DNA of 64,000 bases, from NCBI GenBank assembly GCA_015501585.1, contig JADNRY010000192.1, positions 1-64,000 of the forward strand, given 5' to 3'. Origin of the DNA: Rhodocollybia butyracea. Taxonomy: Eukaryota > Basidiomycota > Agaricomycetes > Agaricales > Omphalotaceae. Positions within the stretch are counted from its first letter, which is position 1; every line of letters begins with the position of its first letter. The notes under the pieces are model-generated. The model worked only from the letters and a program-made list of their open reading frames with translations. It searched no databases and was not told the DNA's origin. This document shows positions 10,506 through 22,060 of the stretch, one piece after another. The translations under genes were made by a program, and so were the position numbers.

Positions 10506-11783
10506 CTAATCTGTTTGGAACTGTTCAGGCCGAATGAAGTCCAACTTGTACCTCGGCGTCTCTAGATGCCATGAAATATATCCATCTTTGAACTTTCGCC
10601 ATCGGAGCGCAATTGCCACATCAACCTCCGAGAGTCCCATGCTTTTACCATTCGATCCGTCCCTTACTATTTTCTCACAGTCCTGCACCCTCAAAATCTC
10701 GTTGATCCTATATATGGCATCTCTCACTTCATTGCAGAGGTGGTTGAATGTATCCAATGCTGTCCATTCCCCAGATGGACCTGAGCCTCTGGACTCCTTG
10801 AATGAGTGTGTTTGGAGGTGTATCATGTTGACGCTTTCCCCGGCCAGCTCCTCCTTGTGAAACGAAAGAATATCATTCATGACTCCCTATAGAATGCAAA
10901 CCTGTAAGCAATCAAGTGTATACTTATAGTTCCGGCGTACTGACAATAAAGTATGATATGTCAGGGAGTGCCCGCAGGTATCTTGACAGTGGCAAGCCTT
11001 GCTCTTCAGTCGAATGGAATATTGGGGCTATGAATGACTCCCCAATGGCCGTTTTGTTCCGCATCCAAAGTGGACTGGAAACAACTATGTCAGTACGTGC
11101 CAAGCGCAGGTGATCTGTCGTATTGGCTTACAAGTTAATCCCAGCTTTGGGTGAAGTTTCTTGAGCCGCATTACTTATGCCATTACACCGTCGTTTGGAA
11201 AGGTTCTGATATCCCATATCATAGGACTAGCGCGCACGTCGGTGTCTGTGGTCAGGAGACGCTTTTCCAGGAGACACCCATCGATATAATTGATCCAGCC
11301 CCAAACGGCTAATCCTCGTAGTGCTGTGTCACCTTCGAAGAGGTGTAGAAGCTCTTTTATGCATACATGGTAGAGATTGAGTATGCCAAATGGCTGAGGC
11401 TTGCCCATGAAGACGTGATATGCGAAGCTACCAATTTCATCATACACAATACCATCGGCGGTTTCCAGCGAGTCATCAATGTAGAGCACTAGGGCAGTAA
11501 GCTTCCCGATAACAGCTATCACTTCGGTATCAGCATAAGGGTAGGCTTTGTAGGGCAAATCCAGAGACATTTTCGCAACGGCATCAAGGTGACATTTAGT
11601 CCACGGTGTCATTGGCCCCAGAGTATCATGAGTCCAGCTGTTATGGGAACGAAGGAGCTCGATGGGAGGAGATGAGGGGATATGTCGATATTCGACTTCG
11701 TGAAGGAGGAACTGAAGGCGAGAAATATAGCCTTTTGGGTTGCCTTTCTCCAGGGCGGACAAAGGATGATTCTCTCCTGGCAT
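10506..11783 (-). pseudogene. TRI5-like sesquiterpene synthase, copy 3 (one-base frameshift)
   Basis: The gene has the same three-exon layout as its neighbours: 11783-11132, 11074-10945 and 10886-10506. Exon 1 has DDSLE; exon 3 has NDILSFHKE and the RY pair. Compared with copy 4, one C is missing near 11226, where copy 4 codes RASPYDMG; downstream the reading frame is shifted and ends early at 11175. The rest is open and conserved in the shifted frame, including exon 2 and all splice sites. The lesion is therefore recent or a sequencing error. Without the shift the protein would have the family length. The predicted product as sequenced would lack the second metal motif and be inactive. Confidence 0.8.
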
Positions 11784-11818
11784 TACTTTTGCTATGTCAG
11801 TCTCTACGGATTGCAGGC

Positions 11819-11825
11819 TTTTATA
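11819..11825 (-). promoter_or_regulatory. TATA box of synthase copy 3
   Basis: The minus strand reads TATAAAA about 40 nt upstream of the ATG at 11783, as in copy 1. Confidence 0.55.
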
Positions 11826-12095
11826 GTGGGATAGCGGTATTGGCGGGTCGGATACATTTTAATTTTCTTTCCAATACGCATCATCATCCCCGCGGGCTTG
11901 TGTATCGTATATTGAATTAAGATTCAAGGGCCCACTCAATAACAAATTGAGAGTTTGGCAAATGAGAATGCACTCGTAAACATCGGGGAAAATATAAGCC
12001 TGAAGGGAGGAGATGGGTTATAGTAGAAATGGTTAGGACAAATTTCTTTTCATTCTAGCTCTGAAGTTTAAATATACACACCAAAAGGATAAAAC

Positions 12096-12633
12096 ATTCT
12101 GCTCGGCAGAATTGCCATCTGATTGTTGATATTTTGGCGGAACTTTCACATACATAGAATTTGTTACTGAACTTTGTGTATTCGATACAATAGATAACTT
12201 GTGTGAAATCTCCCATTTTAGTATATCATTTTACAAAATTGAAAGATTAACTGAATTTAGACAAATATACGCTATCAAATAAGTGAATTGGTTTTTAGCG
12301 GCCTTTTCGGCTTGAGGGAAAAGACAATTGGAATTGAATAATTACGCACATGGGAAAAACCAGCCGAACTCTAACTTTTCGCAACTCAAGATACGAGAAA
12401 TTTTAATTGTCTTTTCAGCTACCTGGATTTAGGAGCATTCTGTGACTTATTTGATAGCGTATATTTGTCTAAATTCAGTTAATCTCTCAATTTTGTAAAA
12501 TGATATACTAAAATGGGAGATTTCACACAAGTTATCTATTGTATCGAATACACAAAGTTCAGTAACAAATTCTATGTAGGGGAAAGATCCGCCAAAATGT
12601 CAAGAATTGGATTGCATATCTGCCGAGCAGAAT
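12096..12633. mobile_element. Foldback/MITE element with 189-bp inverted arms
   Basis: Two arms of equal length (12096-12284 and 12445-12633) are near-perfect inverted repeats, starting attctgctcggcaga at each outer edge and ending with a TTTGATAGCG segment inside. The spacer is about 160 bp and has no coding potential. The arms differ at a handful of positions, mainly in the outer 50 bp. No clear target duplication was seen. It lies between synthase copies 3 and 4. Confidence 0.75.
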
Positions 12634-13573
12634 TTTTTACCCTTCCCGTGTGATACCCGCGGCGGAAGTCTGTTGAAACCGAATTTGGGGCTACCGTTCT
12701 GTGCACCATTGAAAAGTCATACAGTATCACCCTGGATGCATTACTACTACCGTGGATTAAGTAATGATACATCGAATCTGCTTGTAAACTGGAAACTAAG
12801 CCCTCTCGCACTCCCTTCAACCCCTAAGGTGAGTTTTTTTCAAGCCCAATTTTAAAATCAAGAGAAAGTGGTAGTAAACATACGGCCCGGAGGACAGAAG
12901 AAGCTACGTAGACTCGTTTCTGTCAACATCATTAACACTCCTCTCCCCACATGTCACCTAAACCCATTTACTTATAGTGTCACAGAAGAAGCGTATGTGG
13001 TTCTAAAGCGGTTGACACCCTTGCGATTTTTGACAGCATCCAAATTTAGTAGCAAATATTCAATCAATTCAATCCATCCAATTGATGATTTTATCGAATC
13101 CGCAACATCACCGCTGCCGTTGCTTTCAGAAATTCTGGTGCCAGCCAAATTACAGTCGTGCTGGAAACCTCAATGAGATACTTAATAGAATGGATAGTCC
13201 GTTAACAACTGTAGGCCTTATCACGATTCACCACTCAGTTATGAAAACATTCATAGCTATCCTAGGCCTTTCATGATGTGACACTGCTTCAATCCCATGA
13301 CATACTCACGGGGTTGAGTTAAGAAACCGGCACATCAAGAAGCCATTCAAAGATTATCGGCCTGTATAATTTGGAGTCAAGGTTGGTGAGTCTTGAATAT
13401 ATCATAAGATCGCTCGCTTCAGGTATGTAATTTCCGCAGGGACAAGGTTCCATAAATTTTGACGTTATTGTTTGCTTTTGTAAAACTATCGAGTACAAAT
13501 ATATGAGAGTAGGAGATATCGTATGAGCATAAAGCAGGTCACTACATGTCACTCTTGGTTGTCATGAATCCTT
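12634..13573. other. Spacer between foldback element and synthase copy 4
   Basis: No gene recognised. The part 13390-13530 resembles the 3' flanks of the other synthase copies. The open frames at 12607-12855 and 12868-13176 show no motif, start context or paralogue. Confidence 0.4.
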
Positions 13574-14874
13574 TCAGCTTCTTGAAACGCTATGGAATTT
13601 CGGTCCGAACTGCTCAAGCCGAAGGAAGTCCAACTTATACCGCTGTGACTCGAGATGCCATGAAATATAGCCGTCCCTGTACTCTCGCCACTGGAGCGCG
13701 ATTGTCACATCAATGTCTGAGAGTCCTATATCCCTACTATCCAACTTCTCCCTTGCTATTCTCTCACAATCCTGCAACCTCAAAATCTCGTCGATCCTGT
13801 CAGTGGCGTCTTTCACTTGGTTGCAGAGGAGGTTGAATGTATCCGATACTGTCCACTCCCCAGATGCACCTGAGCCTGCGTACCCCTTAAATGATTGTGT
13901 CTGTAGGTGAATCATGTTAACAGTTTCACCACCCAGCTCTTCCTTGTGAAAGGAAATCAGATCGTTCAAGACCAACTATTGCAAAATTATGAGTAACCAT
14001 GCACACTAAGTATTACAGCTCATACTTACAGTATAAAATGTGATATCAGGCAATGCCATGATATATCTAGACAAAGGCAAGTCTTGATATTTAGTTGATT
14101 TGAATATGGCAGCTGCATATGCCTCCGCAATGCCTGTTCTGTGGCGAATGTAAAGCGGGCTTGAACAAATATATGAGGATATGTGCACGGTACCATGATG
14201 CTATCGGCTTACAAGCGAACCCTAGCTCCTGGCAAAGTCTCTCGAGCCGCATGACCTGTAAAATGACACCGTTGTTTGGCAAGATTCTGATATCCCATAT
14301 CATAGGGACTAGCACGCAGTTCGGTGTCTATGGTCAAGAGACGCTTCTCCAGGAGACACCCATCTATGTAATTGATCCAGGGTATAACGGCTGCTGCTTG
14401 TAGCACTGGGTCTCCTTCATGGAGATGGGACATCTCCTTGATGCATTCGTGGTAAAGATCGAGCAGGGCAGATGGCTGGGCCTTGCCTGTGAAGACATGG
14501 TGTACGAAGCTGCCAATCTCGTTGTACATGGTGTCGTCTTCCAACGAGTCATCAATGTGGATTACAATCGCAGACAACTTTGCCATAATAGCTTTCATTT
14601 CAATGTCAGCAAAAGGGTAAAACCTTTCAGCAATAGAAAAGGTTGCATCTCCAAGGGTATCAAGCTGGCTTGTGGTCCAGGACGTTGTAGGCCCAAATGT
14701 ATCATGCATCCAGCTGTGGTGAGAGCGGAGGAAGTCCATAGAAGGGGGTTGTGGAGCGACATAGCGATAATCAATTTCGCGAAAGAGGAGCTGAAGGCGA
14801 GAGAGGTAGTCTTTCGAGACACTTTTTCCGGGTGTAGAGGGAGCAGTCTCAAAGAATTTGGCGCCTTCTTTCAT
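13574..14874 (-). CDS. TRI5-like sesquiterpene synthase, copy 4 (intact)
   Basis: Exons 14874-14213, 14159-14030 and 13975-13574 join in frame to 397 residues. The protein has the aspartate motif DDSLE in exon 1 (context IHIDDSLEDD), the second metal motif NDLISFHKE at the start of exon 3 and the C-terminal RY pair (ESQRYKLDFLR). Intron 1 ends in AAG, while the other copies end intron 1 in CAG. The C-terminus is seven residues longer than in copy 2. It is the most divergent of the intact copies in the aspartate-motif region, so its product may differ. The ATG at 14874 is chosen over an in-frame TTG nine bases upstream. Confidence 0.9.
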
Positions 14875-14912
14875 CACTTCCAATGTGGGGTATTAACGGT
14901 ACAATGAAGGCC

Positions 14913-14919
14913 TTTTATC
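14913..14919 (-). promoter_or_regulatory. TATA-like box of synthase copy 4
   Basis: The minus strand reads GATAAAA about 40 nt upstream of the ATG at 14874, in register with the boxes of the other copies. Confidence 0.45.
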
Positions 14920-16424
14920 AGTCGGCAGTTGGGTGTTATTGATAGGAATATCGGTCCCCGAGGACGTGGTCTTCATTCACACCAATGACCCTGGCTAACT
15001 TGCAGAAATTCATTCCATTTGGCATGATAAATGGTATCTTAAGATTCAGCGATCCTCCTGGCCTTTGCTAAAGCCTTGTTTTCCACATACGGATCGCTAT
15101 TTTCATCCTTTTTTCATGACATGCATATTTACAGCAAGCTTTACGGCAGTTTACAGGAATTGTCTGAATTTTGGAGGATAAGTCTTGCAAACTTCAAACC
15201 CTGGTTCATTACGGCAGAGATTTTGTTATTCTTTTACGCACCCAGCGTGTTCCCGTAATCAGAAACAATTTCAAAGAGATATTTCCAGAGAATAAAAGAA
15301 GGCTTGAGGTGGGTACTGCTTGTCGGGCCTTAATGATGGTGCCCAGTCCGGTAAGGTATATCGCCGGGTCTGTCGAGCTTCCTTGAAGTCCAGTTAATCA
15401 GTTACAACTTACGGCGGCAATTTATTACCAGAGTTTTTGTTCTAAAAGATTGGTACCTTGAAAGTTGAAATTGTTATAATAATTATTTCTGTTTTGTGTA
15501 CCTGTAATTTATCCTCATTAAGGGCACCTTCAGACATTTACTATAACAGACTATATTGTACAGGTCCATCTATCATACACAGCCAGACCAAGTTAAGTAT
15601 TAGAATAAGTTCAACCTGGCAGAGCGTGGGTGACAAAGTTACTTGTCGGAGTTTCAATCCGTGTACTTGTCCTTACACAAGGTACTTACTTTGTCACGCA
15701 CAACTTGATCAGCAAAATGTCTATGAACGGGAAGCCACTTTCCGGCACTGTACAGTGCTGGGGGCCGCTGATAGCCGCTGGAAGCCTCGAACCAGCTGCA
15801 TGGTACCTGACAGGGGCTCCAGTTCAGCCACGTTTTACTGATCTTGAAGTACTTGACGTACTTTGATCGTACTTGTACTACTTACTTTTGATAATAAGAG
15901 CTATGTATTGCACTTGATCTCCAAATTTCTTAGCTCGAGGCTTTGGTACGTGGCGCTAAATATAGTATACATCAGAGACCCCATTCAAAGATCGAGAATG
16001 TTGTACGCCGCCAAATTATGTATTTTTAAAACATCAAGATGCCGACATTTACATGGTAGCGGAGTTGGAATTTATTAATGCAGCCAAGTACGCCCACTTT
16101 GAAGGCACACCATTCACATACTACGATCAGATGTACAGCAACGGGAGCCGCAGGAGAGTCAGAACAAAGTTGGGGATGCTTTCTTTTCAAACATCGGGAT
16201 GCCCAACATGACCCATCCCCCGGCCCCGGTCTCCCATCAGGGTGCCGCCTTTCCATCATTTTAAGCGTCACAAAAACAAAGCGGAAGTACGCAAAGGTTC
16301 TTGGCTATTAACCTTGAAGTTTGAGAAAGGCTTGAGCTTAAGCGAAGAGAGAACATGACCTCGGAGTGATAGCCACGCAGGCAAGCAGGATAAAAACAAC
16401 ATCAATAGCACAGGCAGTACCGAG
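14920..16424. other. Intergenic region, no gene recognised
   Basis: Several short open frames exist, none with a motif or paralogue. A small inverted pair lies at about 15626-15706 (gcgtgggtgacaaagt and its complement). The segment ends in a cluster of tRNA-Ala-like sequences. Confidence 0.4.
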
Positions 16425-16519
16425 AGGAGAAATCCGGATTTGAACCGGAGACCTTTTGCAAATAACCGGGTCTGGGAGTTCATGCAAAGTGAATGTGATA
16501 ACCCCTACACCATATGCCT
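16425..16519 (-). pseudogene. Decayed tRNA-Ala copy b
   Basis: The T arm and D arm of the tRNA-Ala family are recognisable, but the acceptor ends (AGGCATA with TTTCTCC) no longer pair properly. The anticodon stem (TTCAC against GCAAA) is also broken. It is unlikely to be functional. Confidence 0.7.
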
Positions 16520-16739
16520 ATATGATATTCCCAATGTAACTCTGTGACGTGGCTTGTACAGCACCATAGCATCAAAACTTTGAAGTAAAGATGGATAACA
16601 GCAGTACTATAAGGACTGAAGTTATGAAAAACTTGAACTATGGCGACAGAACATACTCTTGCACTGATCAATGATTACCAAGTCAACAAACAAGGGAAAA
16701 AAAGGAGTCAACTACTAGCGTCTGCTGTATCAATAACTA

Positions 16740-16849
16740 TGGCCAAATCCGGATTTGAACCGGAGACCTTTTGGCACAAAGACTGTAGAATCCTTCAATG
16801 GATGCGAAGCGAGTCTTAGCGAACATGATAACCCCTACACCATATGCCC
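16740..16849 (-). pseudogene. Decayed tRNA-Ala copy c
   Basis: The 5' acceptor strand GGGCATA, D arm and T arm remain. The 3' strand is TTTGGCC, giving a mismatch at the diagnostic 3-70 pair, and about 10 extra bases disrupt the anticodon stem. It is probably a pseudogene. Confidence 0.7.
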
Positions 16850-17056
16850 ATATACCATTACAGTTTACTTTAACTCTGCAACCTGTTACTCCACTCTGAT
16901 AGAAAGTATTTGATGCCGGGGGTACAAGAAAGTTACGGAAACCTTTCAGAAATTTCAAATACTTGGACTACGAAGAGAGAGAACAGGATCTTGGTACAGA
17001 TGTACAGAAAATAAGTAAGCAGGTAGGAAAAAAAAAACAGGTTTCAGCTTGTTGCA

Positions 17057-17146
17057 TGGACAAATCCGGATTTGAACCGGAGACCTTTCGCAGACAACTT
17101 CCAAACATATGCAAAGCGAACGTGATAACCCCTACACCATATGCCC
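17057..17146 (-). tRNA. tRNA-Ala(UGC) with a 17-nt intron, copy d
   Basis: Mature sequence is the same as copy a as far as can be read: GGGCATA/TTTGTCC acceptor with G3-U70, TTCGC/GCGAA anticodon stem, TGC anticodon, CCGG T stem. The intron after position 37 is only 17 nt (17093-17109) and unrelated to the introns of copies a and g. It stands next to DUF7729-like relic R3. Confidence 0.9.
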
Positions 17147-17539
17147 ATGTAATTGCTCTGCTTCTGGATTGGTAATATGTAATACAACTGGTTGAGATCA
17201 TTCGTCTCTATTCTCTACTTGTGGCACGGCGGATTCGATTATCAACCTCGGAGCTCGAAGCTTGATTCAAGGCAGTAGACCTGAACGAGTACTTCAGTAT
17301 ATATCTTCCCGGACCAATGACTCCGAACCACTTACAGGTTACGATATAAGGGTGGGGGCGCCAAGATAACGATACTCGAGGCAAAGAAGATAGCTAGTAG
17401 CGATATAATGGTGTATATATGAGCAAAAATGGGGATGGGAGGAGATTTAAACAAGCAAGAGCGTAGAAAGCAGAGAGGAGTTGGCAGATCCAAAAAAGCC
17501 GATAAGTAATGATATAAAAAGGCACTCCAATGAACGATG

Positions 17540-18400
17540 AACGGCAGCGCTGATAAACACTCCCCGCCGCCAACACCCACGCGGCCCCATATACCCCGCC
17601 AGCCCGCTCAACTGCGCGCCATTCATATCCACATACAACCCCATCACGGCTTTCATGCAAGCCGAAGAGCATGTCGGCGTCGTCGTATTTGCCACTGCGA
17701 TGAGGTACCCGGTGAAGAAGGTGAGGGATACCGCGTGGAGGGCTTGCAGGGTGAAGGTTGGAGGCAGTGAGGTCAGTGGTACAGGCGGATTGGAGGGCAG
17801 AGGCGAAGGTGGACATGGTACTGGCGCATTGGTCGAGTCCTGGAGGCCTGGAGGCGGGTCGCAGGTGCACCATATAACGTCGTTGAGGAGTGTGAGGTTT
17901 GTTTGTAGCTGGACGAGTTGGGTTAGATAAGATTAGGTAGATTGGGAAGGAGAGGCAAACGTACATCGGAAAAGACATCCCTGGTATTTTCTAGCAATCC
18001 AAAGGGCCGACAACTGCGAACGCCTGAAAGTCTTGCAAGTCAGTCATGTCGAGTAAAAGGTTGTAGCAGGACTGGGTGAAGAAGCGATCATGAAATCCCA
18101 TGATTGAACGTTTGAACGTTGAGGGAAAGGAGTGGCGAGGTCGGGCGCTGAGAAAAATAAGTGATATTCAAGAGACAGAGATTGGTCGTGTACCAGAGTA
18201 GTCTGCAATGCAATAGGCACCGCCAAAAACGCGCTGACGGAGAGCCAAAAATTGATCCCGAAGCCGTGGATATGGGTGTTTCGAGTACAGAAATGGTTGG
18301 CAACGCCGTGGCGCTGGGCGAAGTCTGACATAAGAGTTGTCTTTCTTCTGGTTCATGGGCATATCTATGACTGTGATGCAAATCTCGTCACAAGTCATCG
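17540..18400 (-). pseudogene. Relic R3 of the DUF7729-like gene
   Basis: Minus-strand DNA matches the intact gene from the segment coding ANTTTPTC and NGAQL (about 17580-17690) to the MTFDE-like region (about 18395). Stops, frameshifts and a lost 5' part (no membrane anchor) make it non-functional. The spacer to the tRNA-Ala at 17057 contains the same ggttacgatataa...gccaagataac patch as the other two modules. Confidence 0.75.
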
Positions 18401-18606
18401 ATTCATCCCTATTCATCCGGGTTCCATTTTGCAGCAGATTTCACAAACCTTGTGGATTACTGAGAACAATGAAGTGAGACAGGGAAGCAACTCACCTCCT
18501 ACAGCAATCTTCCGGCGACGCGACACATCCTTCTAAATCCACCATTTGTAGCCTTGCGTCCGCCGTGCCACGAGTATCGGAGTAAAGACTCAGATCTCAG
18601 AGCTTA

Positions 18607-18761
18607 GCCTGGTGGCAAGGGCTCGTGAAACACTCATACTCAGAATTTTCAAACTCCGCCTGCCAAATGCTCACTAAAATTTTTTTGATGCCAGTCAGTT
18701 TTCCCTGCGGCGGAGCTTGAAAAACCTGAGTATGATGTTTCACGAACCCTTGCCACCAGGC
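18607..18761. mobile_element. Small MITE, 155 bp
   Basis: Inverted arms of about 55 bp start GCCTGGTGGCAAGGG at both ends and run through GTGAAACA and CATACTCAG to CTCCGCC. The flanks are TA on both sides (one T apart on the right), compatible with a Tc1/mariner-type target. No coding capacity. Confidence 0.65.
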
Positions 18762-18839
18762 TTTATTAGCGAATGACTTATCTTCGCTAACTACAAGACG
18801 GCTAGCCAGGCTACTCAGAGCTGTAAAGAAGCACTGAGT

Positions 18840-20660
18840 CACGGGACAAGAAGACAATCTTGGCGCTAAAGTTCCTCGGCGCCTTTATTTCACTCTTTCA
18901 TCAATTCATCCTTGCTTCTTCAGTGGTCCCAGTCCTAGTTATCGGGCCTTCCGCGGTTCAGCGGCTCAACGTTACGTTCAACGTTCAGCTTCAGGCCCTC
19001 AAATCTTCAAATCTTCAGCGCTCAACCCCAGTCAAAACCCACACTGGGCTGATCTGGGCATTTGGCGTATATCTGAGTAGGTCTGTGTCTGTCCGTGTAT
19101 CAACTGTGTATAGCTGGCGATTTTTTTTTTCAATTTAATCTCAAATCTATTGGTGGGAAATTCATGCAGAACAGTCTCTAAGTTTGAGTTTGCGACTCAA
19201 GTACGCAGCAATAACATGACTTTGGCGCTCGGACTTTGAGATATTTTTTACTTTGTAGGGAAATTGGGAATGCGGCCGAGCGGCTTAGCATGTGACACAA
19301 CAAATTTCGACATTTTGAAAGTTTTTTTACATCGCTCGTTTGTTCCTTTACTCTGTCTACCTCTGTCTATTTAGTATGAACTCAGTACATATTCAACAAC
19401 TCTTTCAATGACTCTTCAACTCGCTTTGGACTCTAGTAGAGACTTGAGGATGGATTCATTGGGCTAGGTCATTCCAAGGTGAGCTATCTCAGTCTTGTCT
19501 TGAATAATTTACTAATTTTTTTCTTGGTTAGCTCTTGTTGGTTGTATCACGCCGGTATTCCACACGCTAGTGCTTCCATCAACTCCTGTACATTCCGAAG
19601 GTGAGCTATACTTTTTCTTTTGAGCTAGTTACTTGAACATTTTTTTTAGCTCTCGTGTTTGTCAATATCCTACGCTGACATGTAATATGCGTGCTTTCTT
19701 TGTTACAGTTTATATGTAGAGGTTGTCTTATGTAGAGCCAGTTCAATGCATAGTCAGCTCAATGTACTTACATAGCGCTCGTAACTGCGGCCTCGTATTG
19801 CCTTTGTACAGGTGTAATTTATATGTAGTTTGTATGTCATAGTTGATAATAATCCAATACTCTAATATGATTCACTCAGACTATCCCAGATGGACCCAGA
19901 TGGGAACAGCCTACAGTAATAGTAATATCACATTGTATCTTGTACAGTTCAGGCCAGATGAACTCATATTATCCCAGAAGAACACAGTTATATACAATAC
20001 TAAATTTTCACTCTCTGTGCGGTTCTTGCCAGATAAACACAGACAAGAACAGCCTGTATGGCTGATATCTGGAATTTCTGGGAAAACAGCTGATCTCGGA
20101 TGATCACAGCTGGAACACGACTTTTTCTCGGCTCAACCCAGTGCAGGTTTTCACTGGGCTCAACTCCAGGCCTCAATATTCAATATTCAATACCAATCCT
20201 TGAATTAATGCATGATGGACTGCAGATACTAAAAAGATTTGTTTCTGGTGAAAGAGATAACGTACGAAAAAAAACCTTGACACAATCACTGTAGATTGAA
20301 CGGCTAGCCGCCTAAGATTGCAATGAAATCAAACTGAAGCGTGTCATGGACCCAACACTTGCTCTTTCATTCGGGTCGTCTCTGGTAACAACAGCCGGGG
20401 CCACATCGAGATTTTTAGGACTCTGCGGGAAGCCCGGTTCTCTATGATTTGACGGGTCCCGATTTGCTCTTCCCCAGTCTCTCCTAGGTGCAACCCCTCC
20501 CTTTTACGTGCATCTGTCTCCTCCCCAGTCTCTTCTAGGTGCGACCCTCTCTTTTACGTGTATCCATCTCTCCGGCCTCACTAGTTCTATCTGTCGCAGC
20601 CAGGATGGATTTAACTTATCATGTATACAAATACGATCATAGTCAATACCACCCATTGTT
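18840..20660. repeat. Segmental duplicate of 3890-4640, expanded
   Basis: Shares ordered patches with 3890-4640 (see that entry), here separated by extra sequence at about 19040-20100. No gene recognised. A GTTCAACGTT-type palindromic motif occurs at about 18970. Confidence 0.5.
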
Positions 20661-21545
20661 TCCAGTCCTGTCGTGCTTCTTGTCCTCCTCATATCTGTTT
20701 ACTAGTTCTATCACGAATCAGTTGCATTGACATTCGTTGACATCTAAGTATGCATTATCAATTTCGGGATGGTGGTTGCTGCTTTGCGATCCTCTACGGT
20801 CATCTATATATGTCAATGTCGAAGTGGTGCATGTAAAGGTAACGGTTGGGTATATACCGATACACCCAGAGAAAGTATCTGCTCCTATACACTGATACTG
20901 TCAATACGAATACTGGGGGTCAAAAGTAAAGGTATTGAGATACAACAGATTTCACTGAATAGCTCAATAATTACGCCACAAATGGAGCTCATTGAAATTT
21001 CAATAATAACAGATGTCAAGCCCGATTGGCCAGAATCATTCATCCAACGTTTGCATTTTCCCTTGAACTACCATGGGATATGAACATGTATAACCAATGG
21101 GGTGGCACAAGCTGAGGATGGACAGTTCTACTTATCGATATTAAGCTACAAAGACGTTTAGGAAGTTCAGGTCCGAATAACGCATCAATTTTGATATTCA
21201 TCATAGCGCAGGCGCTCCACAGACAGGGCATGGCTTGAAGTCACCAGCCTTGTGAAGGCATGACAGTGCTTTGGAACAGTTATAACACGGAGGTATACCT
21301 GGAGCTACAGAGCTTCTGTGGTTGGTACACTGTTCCCCTGTAAGTCATAAGTGATCCTGTTATGCAGAAGATGGACTCAAATAGCTGCTTGAACATCATT
21401 AGTGAGGGACATCCAACATGTCAATCTGACATTATCCATAAGTAGCCCAAGTTTGTCATGGTCCATGAGATCATTGGCCAAGCACAAGATAGGTATATGC
21501 AGAGCTTGCAGCACCAAGAGCAGATCATTCACCCATGATGGGTGC
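20661..21545. other. Intergenic, no gene recognised
   Basis: Short open frames only; no motifs or paralogues seen. It ends at a hAT-type terminus at 21546. Confidence 0.35.
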
Positions 21546-21647
21546 TAGAGATGTCCACGAGTCCGGGTCAAGTATACTTGCAGCCTATAAGGCTTGACTT
21601 GTGACCCTTGGCTGACTTGTGGGAAACAGGCCACTGACTGGCAAGTT
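21546..21647. mobile_element. hAT-type end fragment
   Basis: The segment starts TAGAGATGTCCACGAGTCC, nearly identical to the terminus of the complete element at 23029. The CTTGACTTGTGACCC-like subterminal repeats follow. It stops at a T-rich run (poly-A on the minus strand) that probably marks the 3' end of the LINE. No matching right end was found. Confidence 0.5.
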
Positions 21648-22060
21648 TTTTTTTATTTAAATTATGTTTATTTGCCTCTGCGCTGTAGCATATGGTAGCA
21701 ATATCCTGTCCACATATGTACTGTTTGTTTTCTGTGTGCTCGTGGAGAGCATCATTGTCTGTATCAGATAATCACCAGCTGTCAACTTTTAGATCCCATA
21801 GGGATCTACAACAGAGGCACCATTTGGCGCGTCCATCTAGCCTCGAGGGCTCGATTATACACTGGTCATGCAAGGAGAGATATTGTCTGTGTGGTGGGAT
21901 GATAAAGTATGTGGGTAAAGTAATTTTGTGTGAGAGATGGAGAGAGATGAGAAGATAAAAAGAAAGAGAAGGATAAGAAAAGAAGAATCATATGTATATC
22001 GGCTCACTGTTCTTCCTCACGGTCCTTCAAGGGTGGCAACTCCCCGATGATGTGTTGGAA

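Noticed and set aside
1..15000. A trichothecene (mycotoxin) biosynthetic cluster
   Set aside because: Only synthases of the TRI5-like family are present; no P450, acetyltransferase, regulator or exporter is seen. Most mushroom members of this family make other sesquiterpenes.
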